From Mesorhizobium sp. 65-26 (lineage in GTDB: Bacteria > Pseudomonadota > Alphaproteobacteria > Rhizobiales > Rhizobiaceae): a stretch of 64,000 bases of DNA. A program made the position numbers and the translations under genes. Below, piece after piece: positions 1 to 9,010 of the stretch. The DNA lies in the NCBI GenBank assembly GCA_001899205.1, contig MKVL01000032.1:312302-376301 (forward strand), written 5' to 3'. The notes below the pieces were generated by a model, which was not told the DNA's origin, made no database searches, and saw only the letters and a program-made list of their open reading frames with translations. Positions within the stretch are counted from its first letter, which is position 1, and the number at the start of each line of letters is the position of its first letter.

Positions 1-1293
<1,293 letters not shown>

Positions 1294-2157
1294 ATGAAGT
1301 TCGTGACCTACAACATCCAGTACGGCACCGGCCTCGACGGCCGCTACGACGCCGGCCGCATCGCCGACGCCGTGCGCGGCGCCGATGTCATCGCGCTGCA
1401 GGAGGTCACCCGCAACAACCCCAGGAATGGCGGCCGCGACATGGTGGCCGAGCTTTCCGAGGCGCTGCCCGAGTATTTCACCGTCTACGGCAGCAATCTG
1501 GAGGCCAATTTCGGCTCGCACATCGACAATGGCCGGGCGGTCACGAAGACCTTCCAGCTCGGCAACATGGTGCTGTCGAAGACGCCCATTCATCTGTCGC
1601 GCAATCTCCTGCTGCCGCGCAGCCGCAGCTTCGAGGCGATGAATTTCCAGCGCGGCGCGCTAGAGGCCCTGATCGAAACGCCGCTCGGCTTCATCCGCTT
1701 CTATTCCATCCACCTCGACCACCGCAGCCCGACCGAGCGGGCGCGCCAGACCAGTTTCCTGCGCCAGCGCCTGCTGAACTACGCGCTGGAGGGCGGCGCG
1801 CTGTCCGGCGTCGCCGAAATCGGCCTGCCGGAACTGCCGCACCCCGAAGCCTTTGTTGCAATGGGCGATTTCAACATGCTGGCGGGATCGCCGGAATATA
1901 TCGAACTCGCCGGCAGCGCCGACCATGAATTCGGCATGCCGCTGACCGCCGATCTCGCCGTCGATGCCGCCATGCGCCTTGGCGGCGGCGACCTCATCAC
2001 CTGGGTCGATCCGGAGCGGCCGGACGATGCCAGCCGTCACAAGCGTATCGACTACGTCTTCACCAGCGCCTCGCTCGCCGGATCGCTGAAGCGCCTCTGG
2101 GTCGACCGGCAGGCGGTCGGGTCGGATCACCTGCCGGTATGGGTGGAGATGGGCTGA
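1294..2157 (+). CDS. Endonuclease/exonuclease/phosphatase family protein
   Basis: A 287-residue EEP-superfamily protein (DNase I / AP-endonuclease / sphingomyelinase fold). The metal and catalytic motifs appear in family order: TYNIQYG (Asn7), LQEV (Glu37), HLDHRS, GDFNM in the middle, and a C-terminal SDHLPVWVEM with the catalytic Asp-His pair. There is no signal peptide, so it is probably cytoplasmic. The superfamily covers nucleic acid, phosphoinositide and small phosphodiester substrates, and the sequence alone does not choose between them. It sits alone on the plus strand, converging on the GNAT gene and interrupting the usual obgE neighbourhood. Confidence 0.85.
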   Translation: MKFVTYNIQYGTGLDGRYDAGRIADAVRGADVIALQEVTRNNPRNGGRDMVAELSEALPEYFTVYGSNLEANFGSHIDNGRAVTKTFQLGNMVLSKTPIHLSRNLLLPRSRSFEAMNFQRGALEALIETPLGFIRFYSIHLDHRSPTERARQTSFLRQRLLNYALEGGALSGVAEIGLPELPHPEAFVAMGDFNMLAGSPEYIELAGSADHEFGMPLTADLAVDAAMRLGGGDLITWVDPERPDDASRHKRIDYVFTSASLAGSLKRLWVDRQAVGSDHLPVWVEMG

Positions 2158-2233
2158 ACCCCTTGTTTTCGCAGGTTCTGACCGCAAAACCGCGTGACAC
2201 TTCTGCGGAACCCGCTTGGCCGCGTCACCGCCA

Positions 2234-2821
2234 TCAGAAGTGCACCCAGTTCCTGAGGCTGGTCCAGGTCTTGCGGTCGAGCCGGTAGCGCTCCACCGGC
2301 ACCTGTCCGGCGACGATCGAGTTGAGCATGCCCTGGCCGGCATACTGGAAACCGCACTTGTGGATCACCCGGCGAGAGGCCGGATTGATGACCCGGGTCG
2401 AGGCATGCAGCACCTGGATGGGCGTTCTCTGGAAGGCGAGGTCGACCAGCGCGTGCGCGGCCTCCGTGGCGTAGCCGCGCTTCCAGTAAGGCTCGCCGAT
2501 CCAGTAGCCGAGTTCCAGCCCCCGGTCCGTGCTGTTGAGCCCCGCGCAACCGACGAAGGTATCGGTGCCGGCCAGCGTCAGCGCGTAGACGATCCCGGCG
2601 CGGCGGGCCCGCGCCATGGCGAGGAAGGACCGCGCCTCGGCCTCGCCATAGGGATGCGGCATGCGCGCCAGCATCTCCGCGACATGGCGGTTGTCGGCGA
2701 GAAGGGCCAGTTGCGCGACGTCGCTCTCGCGTGGAGCACGCATCACCAGTCGCTCGGTGGCGAGCTCCGGGCGGTCTATCGCGTAACTTTCGTCGTCCGT
2801 GTCTTCCGCTTCCGCAACCAT
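2234..2821 (-). CDS. GNAT family N-acetyltransferase (RimJ/RimL-like)
   Basis: A 195-residue GNAT acetyltransferase that transfers acetyl from acetyl-CoA to an amine. The RimJ-type opening ATERLVMRAP is followed by the acetyl-CoA pyrophosphate loop WKRGYATEA and the late motif NPASRRVIHKCGF. The ATG at 2821 is chosen because GGAGG lies nine bases upstream; a longer open frame runs back through a terminator and is rejected. It follows rpmA on the same strand. GNAT genes are common between rpmA and obgE in Rhizobiales, which suggests a ribosomal-protein or housekeeping substrate, but the target is unknown. Confidence 0.85.
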   Translation of the reverse strand: MVAEAEDTDDESYAIDRPELATERLVMRAPRESDVAQLALLADNRHVAEMLARMPHPYGEAEARSFLAMARARRAGIVYALTLAGTDTFVGCAGLNSTDRGLELGYWIGEPYWKRGYATEAAHALVDLAFQRTPIQVLHASTRVINPASRRVIHKCGFQYAGQGMLNSIVAGQVPVERYRLDRKTWTSLRNWVHF

Positions 2822-2840
2822 GTCTAGGACCTCCAGGCAA

Positions 2841-2870
2841 AGAAAAAGGGGAGATGGAACCCATCTCCCC
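2841..2870 (-). terminator. Intrinsic terminator after rplU-rpmA
   Basis: Perfect 10-bp stem GGGGAGATGG / CCATCTCCCC (2848-2857 and 2861-2870) with a three-base loop. On the minus strand it is followed by TTTTTCTTT. It lies between the rpmA stop and the GNAT ribosome binding site, so it should end or attenuate the ribosomal protein transcript before the GNAT gene. Confidence 0.85.
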
Positions 2871-2940
2871 TGATCCTTTTTCTGGCTTGGCCAGACACCG
2901 GTTCCCGAGATGGGCTGCCGGTGTCGTGGTGCGGAACCGG

Positions 2941-3210
2941 CTACTCCGCGGCCTTCGTAATCGGGTTTACCGACACGTAGGTTCGGCCATTGGCTTTTTT
3001 GTTGAAGGTGACCGCGCCTGCTTCGAGCGCGAAAAGGGTGTGGTCCGTGCCCATGCCGACGTTGGTGCCCGGATGCCATTGCGTGCCGCGCTGGCGGATG
3101 ATGATGTTGCCGGCAATGACGGCTTCGCCGCCGAACTTCTTCACGCCGAGGCGCTTGGAATGCGAGTCGCGACCGTTGCGCGACGAACCGCCAGCTTTCT
3201 TGTGTGCCAT
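2941..3210 (-). CDS. rpmA: 50S ribosomal protein L27
   Basis: An 89-residue bL27 of normal length. It opens with [16 protein letters not shown], the conserved flexible N-terminus that reaches towards the peptidyl transferase centre, with no cleavable extension of the Firmicutes kind. The conserved [10 protein letters not shown] and HPGxNVGMGxDHTLFA blocks are intact. It lies 102 bases downstream of rplU on the same strand and is followed by an intrinsic terminator, so rplU-rpmA form the usual two-gene operon. Confidence 0.98.
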   Translation of the reverse strand: MAHKKAGGSSRNGRDSHSKRLGVKKFGGEAVIAGNIIIRQRGTQWHPGTNVGMGTDHTLFALEAGAVTFNKKANGRTYVSVNPITKAAE

Positions 3211-3312
3211 CTGACTAACTCCGATGCGCCGCGAGGCGCTTGAATGGTCTTATGAACGCGTTCGCGTTCCGTTTCAAGTCCGTGCCGGCGACGATTTCCC
3301 GCCGGCCGGGTT

Positions 3313-3918
3313 TTACTTCTTCGCCAGTTCCTTGGCCTGCTCGCGCCAGTCCTTGATCTGGTCGGCGCTGAACGGCATGTGCTCGTCGATCTTGGCGACA
3401 TCCTTGTCGCTGAGCTTGGCGAGTTGCGCGAAGGTGATGATGCCCTGCTCGTTGAGGTCCTTCGCCGCGACCGGGCCGATGCCCTTGATCACGGTGAGGT
3501 CGTCCGGCTCGCCCTTCGGCGCCTTGAACAGCGGCGCGGCGGCCTCGGCCTTCGCCTCGGTGGCGGCTTCCGCCTTGGCGGCGGCCTTCTTCGACGGCTT
3601 GGCGCCGCCCACCAGGATCTCGGAGATCCGGACGGTGGTCAGCAGCTGGCGGTGGCCGATCTTGCGGCGCGAATTCTGGCGGCGGCGCTTCTTGAAAGCG
3701 ATGACGGTGCGGTTCTTGCCCTGCTCGACGACCTCGGCGGTAACCGTGGCGCCATCGACGAACGGCGCGCCGAACGTGACGTTCTCGCCCTCGCCATGGG
3801 CCAGCACCTGGCCGATCTCGACGATTTCGCCGACCTTGGCCTCGAGCTTCTCGATCTTGAGCAGATCGTTGGCGGCAACGCGGTACTGCTTGCCGCCCGT
3901 TTTGATGACTGCGAACAT
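3313..3918 (-). CDS. rplU: 50S ribosomal protein L21 with C-terminal helix-hairpin-helix extension
   Basis: Residues 1-103 are a complete bL21 ([14 protein letters not shown] at the start, [16 protein letters not shown] in the rRNA-binding loop). This is followed by an Ala/Lys-rich linker (about 106-128) and a 60-residue tail containing [15 protein letters not shown] and [14 protein letters not shown], a helix-hairpin-helix pattern. The total of 201 residues is roughly twice the length of E. coli L21. The ATG at 3918 gives the canonical L21 start; an in-frame extension to about 4140 is rejected. First gene of the rplU-rpmA operon. The tail probably binds rRNA or another nucleic acid, which is inference. 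Confidence 0.96.
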   Translation of the reverse strand: MFAVIKTGGKQYRVAANDLLKIEKLEAKVGEIVEIGQVLAHGEGENVTFGAPFVDGATVTAEVVEQGKNRTVIAFKKRRRQNSRRKIGHRQLLTTVRISEILVGGAKPSKKAAAKAEAATEAKAEAAAPLFKAPKGEPDDLTVIKGIGPVAAKDLNEQGIITFAQLAKLSDKDVAKIDEHMPFSADQIKDWREQAKELAKK

Positions 3919-3950
3919 TTTTTGCCTTTCGCTGTTCGGTCGGCCTTGAT

Positions 3951-3969
3951 GAACCGCTTCGGGCGGTTC
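3951..3969 (-). promoter_or_regulatory. Hairpin in the rplU leader
   Basis: GAACCGC / GCGGTTC form a perfect 7-bp stem around a five-base loop, 33 bases upstream of the rplU start. It may be a leader structure for ribosomal protein control. No T-run follows it, so it is not a terminator. The evidence is one stem only. Confidence 0.3.
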
Positions 3970-4240
3970 GGCCGTCTTTTTGTCAGTCTGCGGGTTCAAA
4001 AAACAAGCGGCGCGGAGGACGCTCCACGCCGATTGCGGGCTGTCCCTACCCGATGGTCGACCGCGAGTCAAGGCAAACGCCGCCGGAAACCGAGCCTTTG
4101 GCCCCTGGCCGTGCCGGCCTGGGCGCCGGGCAAGCCACATTTCGAAAAAGAAGCGGGATTTGCCGACGGATTTGGCCTTGTAACCTGTCCGTGCAGCCGT
4201 TATCTAGTGCGCCGCGCCGGCAACGGCCGACCATGACCGC

Positions 4241-4330
4241 GGAGAGGTGGCAGAGTGGTCGAATGCACCGCACTCGAAATGCGGCATACTCGCAAGGGTA
4301 TCGGGGGTTCGAATCCCTCCCTCTCCGCCA
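4241..4330 (+). tRNA. tRNA-Ser (anticodon CGA)
   Basis: A 90-base tRNA with encoded CCA. The acceptor stem GGAGAGG pairs with CCTCTCC and is followed by discriminator G and CCA. The anticodon arm is CCGCA-CTCGAAA-TGCGG with anticodon CGA at 4275-4277. The long variable arm (ACTCGCAAGGGT) marks a class II tRNA, and the T loop is TTCGAAT. It decodes the serine codon UCG. No integrase or attachment-site duplication is visible beside it, although the accessory region begins directly downstream. Confidence 0.96.
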
Positions 4331-4448
4331 TCGGGCCTGCCGCCCTTTCTCGATCTTTCCGCAAGTAGCTGATTTCCAAGGACGCCGCCCTTCCGGGCAC
4401 GCCTCTCGTACGGAGATCAACAGCACGTCCCGGAACACCGGCGCCGCC

Positions 4449-5603
4449 CTACCTCGCCCCCGTCCTTGCAGCCTCCGACGTTTCCGACGCACCCGCCAAG
4501 GTGGCAATCAGGCGCGACATCTGCGCCTTGTCGTGCACGCCGAGCTTCCTGTAGGCCGAGCGCAGGTGATGCCTGACCGTCGCCGGCGCGAGGTTCATGC
4601 GGCGCGCGACCTCCTTGTAGGAGGCGCCGTTGGCGAAGTGCTGGATGGTCTCGAGTTCGCGCGCGCCGAGACGGTCGAGGGGCGACCTGGGCTGCAGTTC
4701 GATGACGAACAGGCCGGCGACCGGGCTGATCCTGATGCACAGTTCGGAGCCCAGGAATGGCTGCTCCGGCCTCGCTTCCAGATGGCGGCACAGGGCATCA
4801 GGCAGGAACGGGCCGTTCCAGTCGGGCCACTCGAGCTTGACGCTCTCGGCGAATTCCCTGTCCGACCGGTGCAGGACGCCATAGGTGTCGCAGATCGCGC
4901 GCCTGATGTAGCTCGCGCTTTCCTTGCCGCGCAGCAGCAATCGCATCGCGCGATTGATCCGCATCGCGGCGGCCAGATGCGGAATGAGGGTCTCCATCGT
5001 CTCGACATCCGCGGCGCTGAAGGGCGCATCCGCGGCGCGGCGATAGATGGACAGGAAGCCGATCATCCCGAAACGATTGTCGAGGGCGCAAACCCGCAGC
5101 AGATGCCTCAGCCCGAAGCTTCTCGCCCAGGCGCGGAATGTCAGATCGGTCTGGCCGTCCTCTATGTCGACGACCGCCGCCTCTCCGAAAACCATGCGCG
5201 ACAGGTCCGCCAGCGGATCGTGATCCACGATGCGCAGCCATTCCCTGAAGAAGTCCTCGGGCAGCCGGTAGGTGAAGCTGTTGTGGTTGACCGGGCGGTT
5301 GTCCTCCTGCGCCGCCACCCCCGTCCAGGCCGCATCGAACGGGATCAGGTCTTCGAGCGAAATGAACAGGGAGCGCTCGAAGCTGCCGACCTCCTCGCGG
5401 GCAGCCGCGGCGTAGAGGTCGAGCAGGAAGATGCTGAGTTTCCGGTTTGTCGCGTTCGGGTGCGCCAGCGTCTCGGCGAAATCGGTGCGGCGCGCCGGGC
5501 GCACCGGATCGGCGACGAGGTCCAGCCTCACCGGCTCCAAGAAACTTCTCGGATTGATGGTGGATGTCTTGGCGGTCATGGGCATGCTCATGCCGTTTGC
5601 CAT
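4449..5603 (-). CDS. LuxR-type HTH transcriptional regulator
   Basis: A 384-residue regulator. The C-terminal 60 residues form a LuxR/GerE helix-turn-helix (LGARELETIQHFANGASYKEVARRM, then APATVRHHLRSAYRKLGV). The long N-terminal part has no recognisable receiver or acyl-homoserine lactone domain and has a GAF-like sensory feel (inference). It is the last gene of a minus-strand set with an MFS transporter and a deacetylase-like enzyme, 108 bases behind the latter, and is probably their regulator. It resembles the LuxR protein at 13195 in architecture. The ligand is unknown. Confidence 0.8.
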   Translation of the reverse strand: MANGMSMPMTAKTSTINPRSFLEPVRLDLVADPVRPARRTDFAETLAHPNATNRKLSIFLLDLYAAAAREEVGSFERSLFISLEDLIPFDAAWTGVAAQEDNRPVNHNSFTYRLPEDFFREWLRIVDHDPLADLSRMVFGEAAVVDIEDGQTDLTFRAWARSFGLRHLLRVCALDNRFGMIGFLSIYRRAADAPFSAADVETMETLIPHLAAAMRINRAMRLLLRGKESASYIRRAICDTYGVLHRSDREFAESVKLEWPDWNGPFLPDALCRHLEARPEQPFLGSELCIRISPVAGLFVIELQPRSPLDRLGARELETIQHFANGASYKEVARRMNLAPATVRHHLRSAYRKLGVHDKAQMSRLIATLAGASETSEAARTGAR

Positions 5604-5711
5604 CGCGCCCTGTTCCCTCAGCCGAGGCCGCCTAGGGGTGATGGACGAGCAGGACGGATCACCACCTGTAGCCGGCTATCCCCGAAAGATAGGTCGATGG
5701 CGCAAATCCGG

Positions 5712-6824
5712 TCAATTTCCAAAGTTCAGGCTCGCCGCCATTTCATCGAGGATCTGGAACTGCAATGCGTTGAAGCGCTCGGCGGGCTGCCACAGCAGGG
5801 CCATTTCCAGAAGCGGGTCGACGACATCGCTGGTCTCGCCCGACAGGGCCTCCACCAGCGCATGGCCGCAGAAAGGAACATAGGTTTCCGAATAGCCCCC
5901 CTCGTGAACGACGACCAGCCGCCCCTGGCACAGCCGGTCGGCCGCGTCGCGGATGCTCGTCGTCATGGCCCTGTAGCTGTCGCTGTGCAGATTCATGCGC
6001 GCCAGCGGGTCGACGGCCGAGGCATCGAGGCCGCTGGCGACCACGATCAGGTCCGGCCTGAAGGCTTCAAGGGCCGGGATGACGATACGTTCGAACGCAT
6101 GCAAATACACCGCGTGGCCGCCGCCCGGCAGCAGCGGAATGTTGATGTTGGTCCCTTCCCCCTTTCCAGCGCCGCGATCCTCGCCGCCGCTGTAGCCAGG
6201 TGGAAAGCACCTGTCCTGATGCAGCGAAATCGTCAACGTGTCGGGATCCTCGTAGTAGATGGTCTGCGTGCCGTTGCCATGATGGACGTCCCAGTCCACG
6301 ACCGCGACACGCCCGACGCCATGTTTGGCCCGGGCCGCTTCGATCGCCACGGGAATGTTGGCGAGAAGGCAAAAACCCATGGGAGTGTCGGGCAGGCAGT
6401 GGTGGCCTGGCGGACGCGACAGCGAGAAGGCATTCTTCAGGCCGCCGGACACCACCGCATCGATGGCGGCCATAGCCAGCCCGGCGGACAGCGCCGCGAT
6501 TTCATAGCTGCCCACCCCGAAAGGCGCGCCCACGCCGAGATTTCCCCCGGTCGTATCGCTGATGCGCTTGAACTCATCGAGATAGCCGGCGGGATGGATC
6601 CGCAGCAGGTCCGCGCGACTTGCGGGTGCTGCCGAGCGCATGTCCAGTTTCGCCGCCAGCCCCGAGACCTGGAGCAGCGACAGGAAGCGCCGCTTGGAGT
6701 CCGGAGATTCGGCGAAGCCGGCCGCTGACGGAGGCTGGACCCAGCCGCCCACCGGCAGGACCAGCGACTGCACGCCGCCGATGTGCCAGAACGTTTTCTC
6801 GTCCGTGAAGAACCCGGTTTTCAT
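5712..6824 (-). CDS. Class II histone deacetylase / acetylpolyamine amidohydrolase family protein
   Basis: A 370-residue zinc amidohydrolase of the arginase-deacetylase fold that removes acyl groups from lysine-like or polyamine amides. The active site looks complete: the charge-relay pair in RPPGHH (His141/142), zinc ligands Asp179 and His181 in VVDWDVHHGNG, Asp267 in VASGLDAS, and the transition-state Tyr in HEGGYSETY. It lies 18 bases after the MFS gene on the same strand, so the two are co-transcribed. Bacterial members act on acetylpolyamines or small acylated amides more often than on proteins. The MFS partner suggests a transported substrate that is deacylated inside the cell (inference). 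Confidence 0.88.
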   Translation of the reverse strand: MKTGFFTDEKTFWHIGGVQSLVLPVGGWVQPPSAAGFAESPDSKRRFLSLLQVSGLAAKLDMRSAAPASRADLLRIHPAGYLDEFKRISDTTGGNLGVGAPFGVGSYEIAALSAGLAMAAIDAVVSGGLKNAFSLSRPPGHHCLPDTPMGFCLLANIPVAIEAARAKHGVGRVAVVDWDVHHGNGTQTIYYEDPDTLTISLHQDRCFPPGYSGGEDRGAGKGEGTNINIPLLPGGGHAVYLHAFERIVIPALEAFRPDLIVVASGLDASAVDPLARMNLHSDSYRAMTTSIRDAADRLCQGRLVVVHEGGYSETYVPFCGHALVEALSGETSDVVDPLLEMALLWQPAERFNALQFQILDEMAASLNFGN

Positions 6825-6842
6825 CGTCGTTAGCCCCTTCGT

Positions 6843-8012
6843 TCAGGACACGCCCTTGGGGCGCGGGGAGACGACGAGACAGGCGAAGGACACAGCCCCG
6901 CAGATCGCGGCCGCGAGGAAGACGGCGCCGAGGCTCCACGCAGCCTCGAGCAGGTTTCCAGCAAACAGCGGCCCGAGGGAAAGGCCGGTGCCGATGATCA
7001 GCGTGGTCGAGGCCACCAGGCGGCCGGACGGATCGCGACTCGCGGCCTCCGCGATGATGAAGGGAAGCACGAAGGTCCACGCGAACTTGAAGGCGCAGAT
7101 CGCCACGACATAGGCGGCGCTGCCATGCAGCGTCGCCACCGCGACAATCGACGCGACCAGGATGGCGTAGCCGAGCAGCAGCATGGCGCGACGGGCCGAG
7201 CGTCCCCCCAGAAAGGCCGCGAGCATCGACCCCGCTATGCCGAACAGCGATGCGATCGCCAGGATCGTGCCGACGCTGGCGCCCTCGATTCCGGCCTGGG
7301 TGGCGGCCATGCTGGCGAACGTCCAGACCCCGCCGATCGCGACATAGAAGGCAAGGATCGCAAGCACGGCCAACACGCCGAGGATGATGAACCGACCGCT
7401 CGTCGCGGACGTCGATTTCGGTCCTTCCGATGCCGCCGGCGCGAGAAATCCCCTGTAGAGGGGCGACAGCAACAGGGCGATCACCCCGAGCAGGATGTAG
7501 AAGGACGACAGCCCGTAAGTGGCGAACAGGTGGGGAAGAAGGGCGAGCCCGATCGCGCCCGCCACAAGCTGGCCCACGACCCAATATCCGAAGACCCGCT
7601 CGGGGTTCTCCGCGTCCTGCGCGCTGATCATCGACAGGACCATGAGCGTGCCGCCGCCGAAGCCGGTGACGGCCCGCATGAGCAGCAGGCTCTTGTAGCC
7701 GGGCAGCATCATCGGCGTCGCCAGATTGCCGAGGATAAACACGGCGAGCGCGATAAGGCCGACGACCCGTACATTGAGCCGCCCGAGCCAGAAGAGGGAC
7801 AGCAGGGACGCGGCGCTGAAGGCGCCGTTCTCCACGAAGAAATAGGTGCCGATCTGCGACGGGCCGATGCCTATTTCCGTAGCCAGTTGCGCCGCCAGCG
7901 CGGGAGCGACCAGCAGGGCCATCGGCGTGATGGCGGCGAAAGCCACCAGCGCGACGAGCGTTATCCGAGGAAAGGACGAGGCGGCGGGCCGCGAAGCTGA
8001 CGAGACGGTCAT
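6843..8012 (-). CDS. MFS transporter, first gene of the deacetylase operon
   Basis: A 389-residue integral membrane protein with about 12 hydrophobic segments arranged as two six-helix halves. It carries the usual cytoplasmic basic loops (LFWLGRLNVR, GGRSARRAM). The start at 8012 (MTVSSASRP before the first helix) gives normal MFS length; the longer open frame to 8237 adds an Arg/Gly-rich stretch unlike a transporter and crosses a likely operator. It heads an MFS-deacetylase-LuxR gene set. Substrate and direction cannot be read from the sequence. The ribosome binding site is weak, leaving some doubt about the exact start. Confidence 0.82.
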   Translation of the reverse strand: MTVSSASRPAASSFPRITLVALVAFAAITPMALLVAPALAAQLATEIGIGPSQIGTYFFVENGAFSAASLLSLFWLGRLNVRVVGLIALAVFILGNLATPMMLPGYKSLLLMRAVTGFGGGTLMVLSMISAQDAENPERVFGYWVVGQLVAGAIGLALLPHLFATYGLSSFYILLGVIALLLSPLYRGFLAPAASEGPKSTSATSGRFIILGVLAVLAILAFYVAIGGVWTFASMAATQAGIEGASVGTILAIASLFGIAGSMLAAFLGGRSARRAMLLLGYAILVASIVAVATLHGSAAYVVAICAFKFAWTFVLPFIIAEAASRDPSGRLVASTTLIIGTGLSLGPLFAGNLLEAAWSLGAVFLAAAICGAVSFACLVVSPRPKGVS

Positions 8013-8135
8013 GAGCGCACCGCCGGGCCGGAATTTTCCTTTTGAGCTCTCATCTCTCCCCCATCTCCTCATGGTTCCCTGCCCCGCTCTCCCCGAGGCC
8101 TGGCCAGTGTTTGGCGGAAATGAGCGGCTGCATAG

Positions 8136-8151
8136 TCGTTCAGATGAACGA
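8136..8151. promoter_or_regulatory. Palindromic operator candidate upstream of the MFS operon
   Basis: TCGTTCA-GA-TGAACGA is a perfect inverted repeat with 7-bp arms, about 125 bases before the MFS start and behind the stop of the secreted-protein gene. It is the only strong symmetry in the gap, so it is a plausible site for the LuxR protein encoded in the same operon. Confidence 0.4.
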
Positions 8152-8241
8152 TCAACCCAGGCATGACGGCCGCCGTGATGGCGCGGGCTACCGGGCTTTC
8201 CCGTCACCGGGCAGCCTTCGCCGGCATGGCGGGCCATGCCT

Positions 8242-8856
8242 CTAGTTCGCAGTGCCTTTTTGTTTTGCTGTTATGGCGGCAGCGGGCGCGGCAGGCGTCT
8301 CGACAGCTCCTGCCGGCGCTGGGGGCTGGGGACTATCCGGCGCCAGAGGGCTGTTTTCGCCGAGATTGGCCGAGATGCCGAAGAGCTTCCACTGACGGTT
8401 GGCCGGGGCAAAGAGCAGCTCGAAGTTCAGGCGCATGGGCACCGACGGGAAGAAGCCCGCCATGTGCAGCATGCCGTTGGGCTCGATCTGCGGCAGCAGT
8501 GTCAGTTGCGGCTCCAGGACGGCGACGGCGGCAAGGTCGATGCCTTGCTTGCGCTGGCCGGCGAATATCTCGGCCAGCTGCGCGTCGGTGTTGACCTGGA
8601 GACCCGGCGCGCCGAGATCGCGCAAGACCGAGTAGTTGCCGGTCTTGTTGGCCTGGTCGACCGCCAGCAGGGCGGAGCGCACCAGGATCAACATGCCGTT
8701 CCTGTCGATTTCGGCGGGCCTCGGCTTGTCCTGCCGGGCGGATTTCGCGGCGCGCGGCGCTTTCTTCTCCTGCTGCGCCGCGGCCGGAAGCGGCCCCGCC
8801 AGGGCAAAAGACAGCGACAGGGCGGCGAGCAGGAGGCGGAGCAAGATCGGCTTCAT
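8242..8856 (-). CDS. Secreted protein of unknown function
   Basis: A 204-residue protein whose start at 8856 (MKPILLRLLLAALSLSFALAG) gives a clean Sec signal peptide ending near AAAQQ; an open frame reaches further upstream but buries the signal. The mature part has a short Lys/Arg/Ala-rich stretch, then a compact domain (about residues 50-170), then an Ala/Pro-rich tail. Several features, including ALLAVDQANKTGNYSVLRDL and WKLFGISANL, recall small NTF2-like periplasmic proteins, but I do not recognise the family firmly. It stands alone between the MFS operon and the adhesin gene. Confidence 0.7.
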   Translation of the reverse strand: MKPILLRLLLAALSLSFALAGPLPAAAQQEKKAPRAAKSARQDKPRPAEIDRNGMLILVRSALLAVDQANKTGNYSVLRDLGAPGLQVNTDAQLAEIFAGQRKQGIDLAAVAVLEPQLTLLPQIEPNGMLHMAGFFPSVPMRLNFELLFAPANRQWKLFGISANLGENSPLAPDSPQPPAPAGAVETPAAPAAAITAKQKGTAN

Positions 8857-9010
8857 CTGGTCATTGTCGGCTTGCGTAATTCTTGACAATCCTTCGTCGC
8901 GTGGACCCCATAAGGAGAGACAACCGCCCATGGCGGTTCCCCCACTCCGTCACAAACCGGAGCGGGATCGTGCTCGATGGGTGATTACCGCGCCTCAGGG
9001 CCGCCGCAAC

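Noticed and set aside
3919-4140. N-terminal extension of L21
   Set aside because: The family start [14 protein letters not shown] at 3918 is decisive; the extension covers the leader.
4241-4330. tRNA-Ser as an integration site of a genomic island
   Set aside because: No integrase gene and no repeated 3' tRNA end were found in the downstream 14 kb, so an island boundary is not supported.
4053-6728. Very long plus-strand open frame of 891 codons spanning the tRNA and the LuxR/deacetylase genes
   Set aside because: It crosses a tRNA gene, is Arg/Gly/Gln-rich with no recognisable pattern, and is antisense to two genes with clear domains. It results from high GC.
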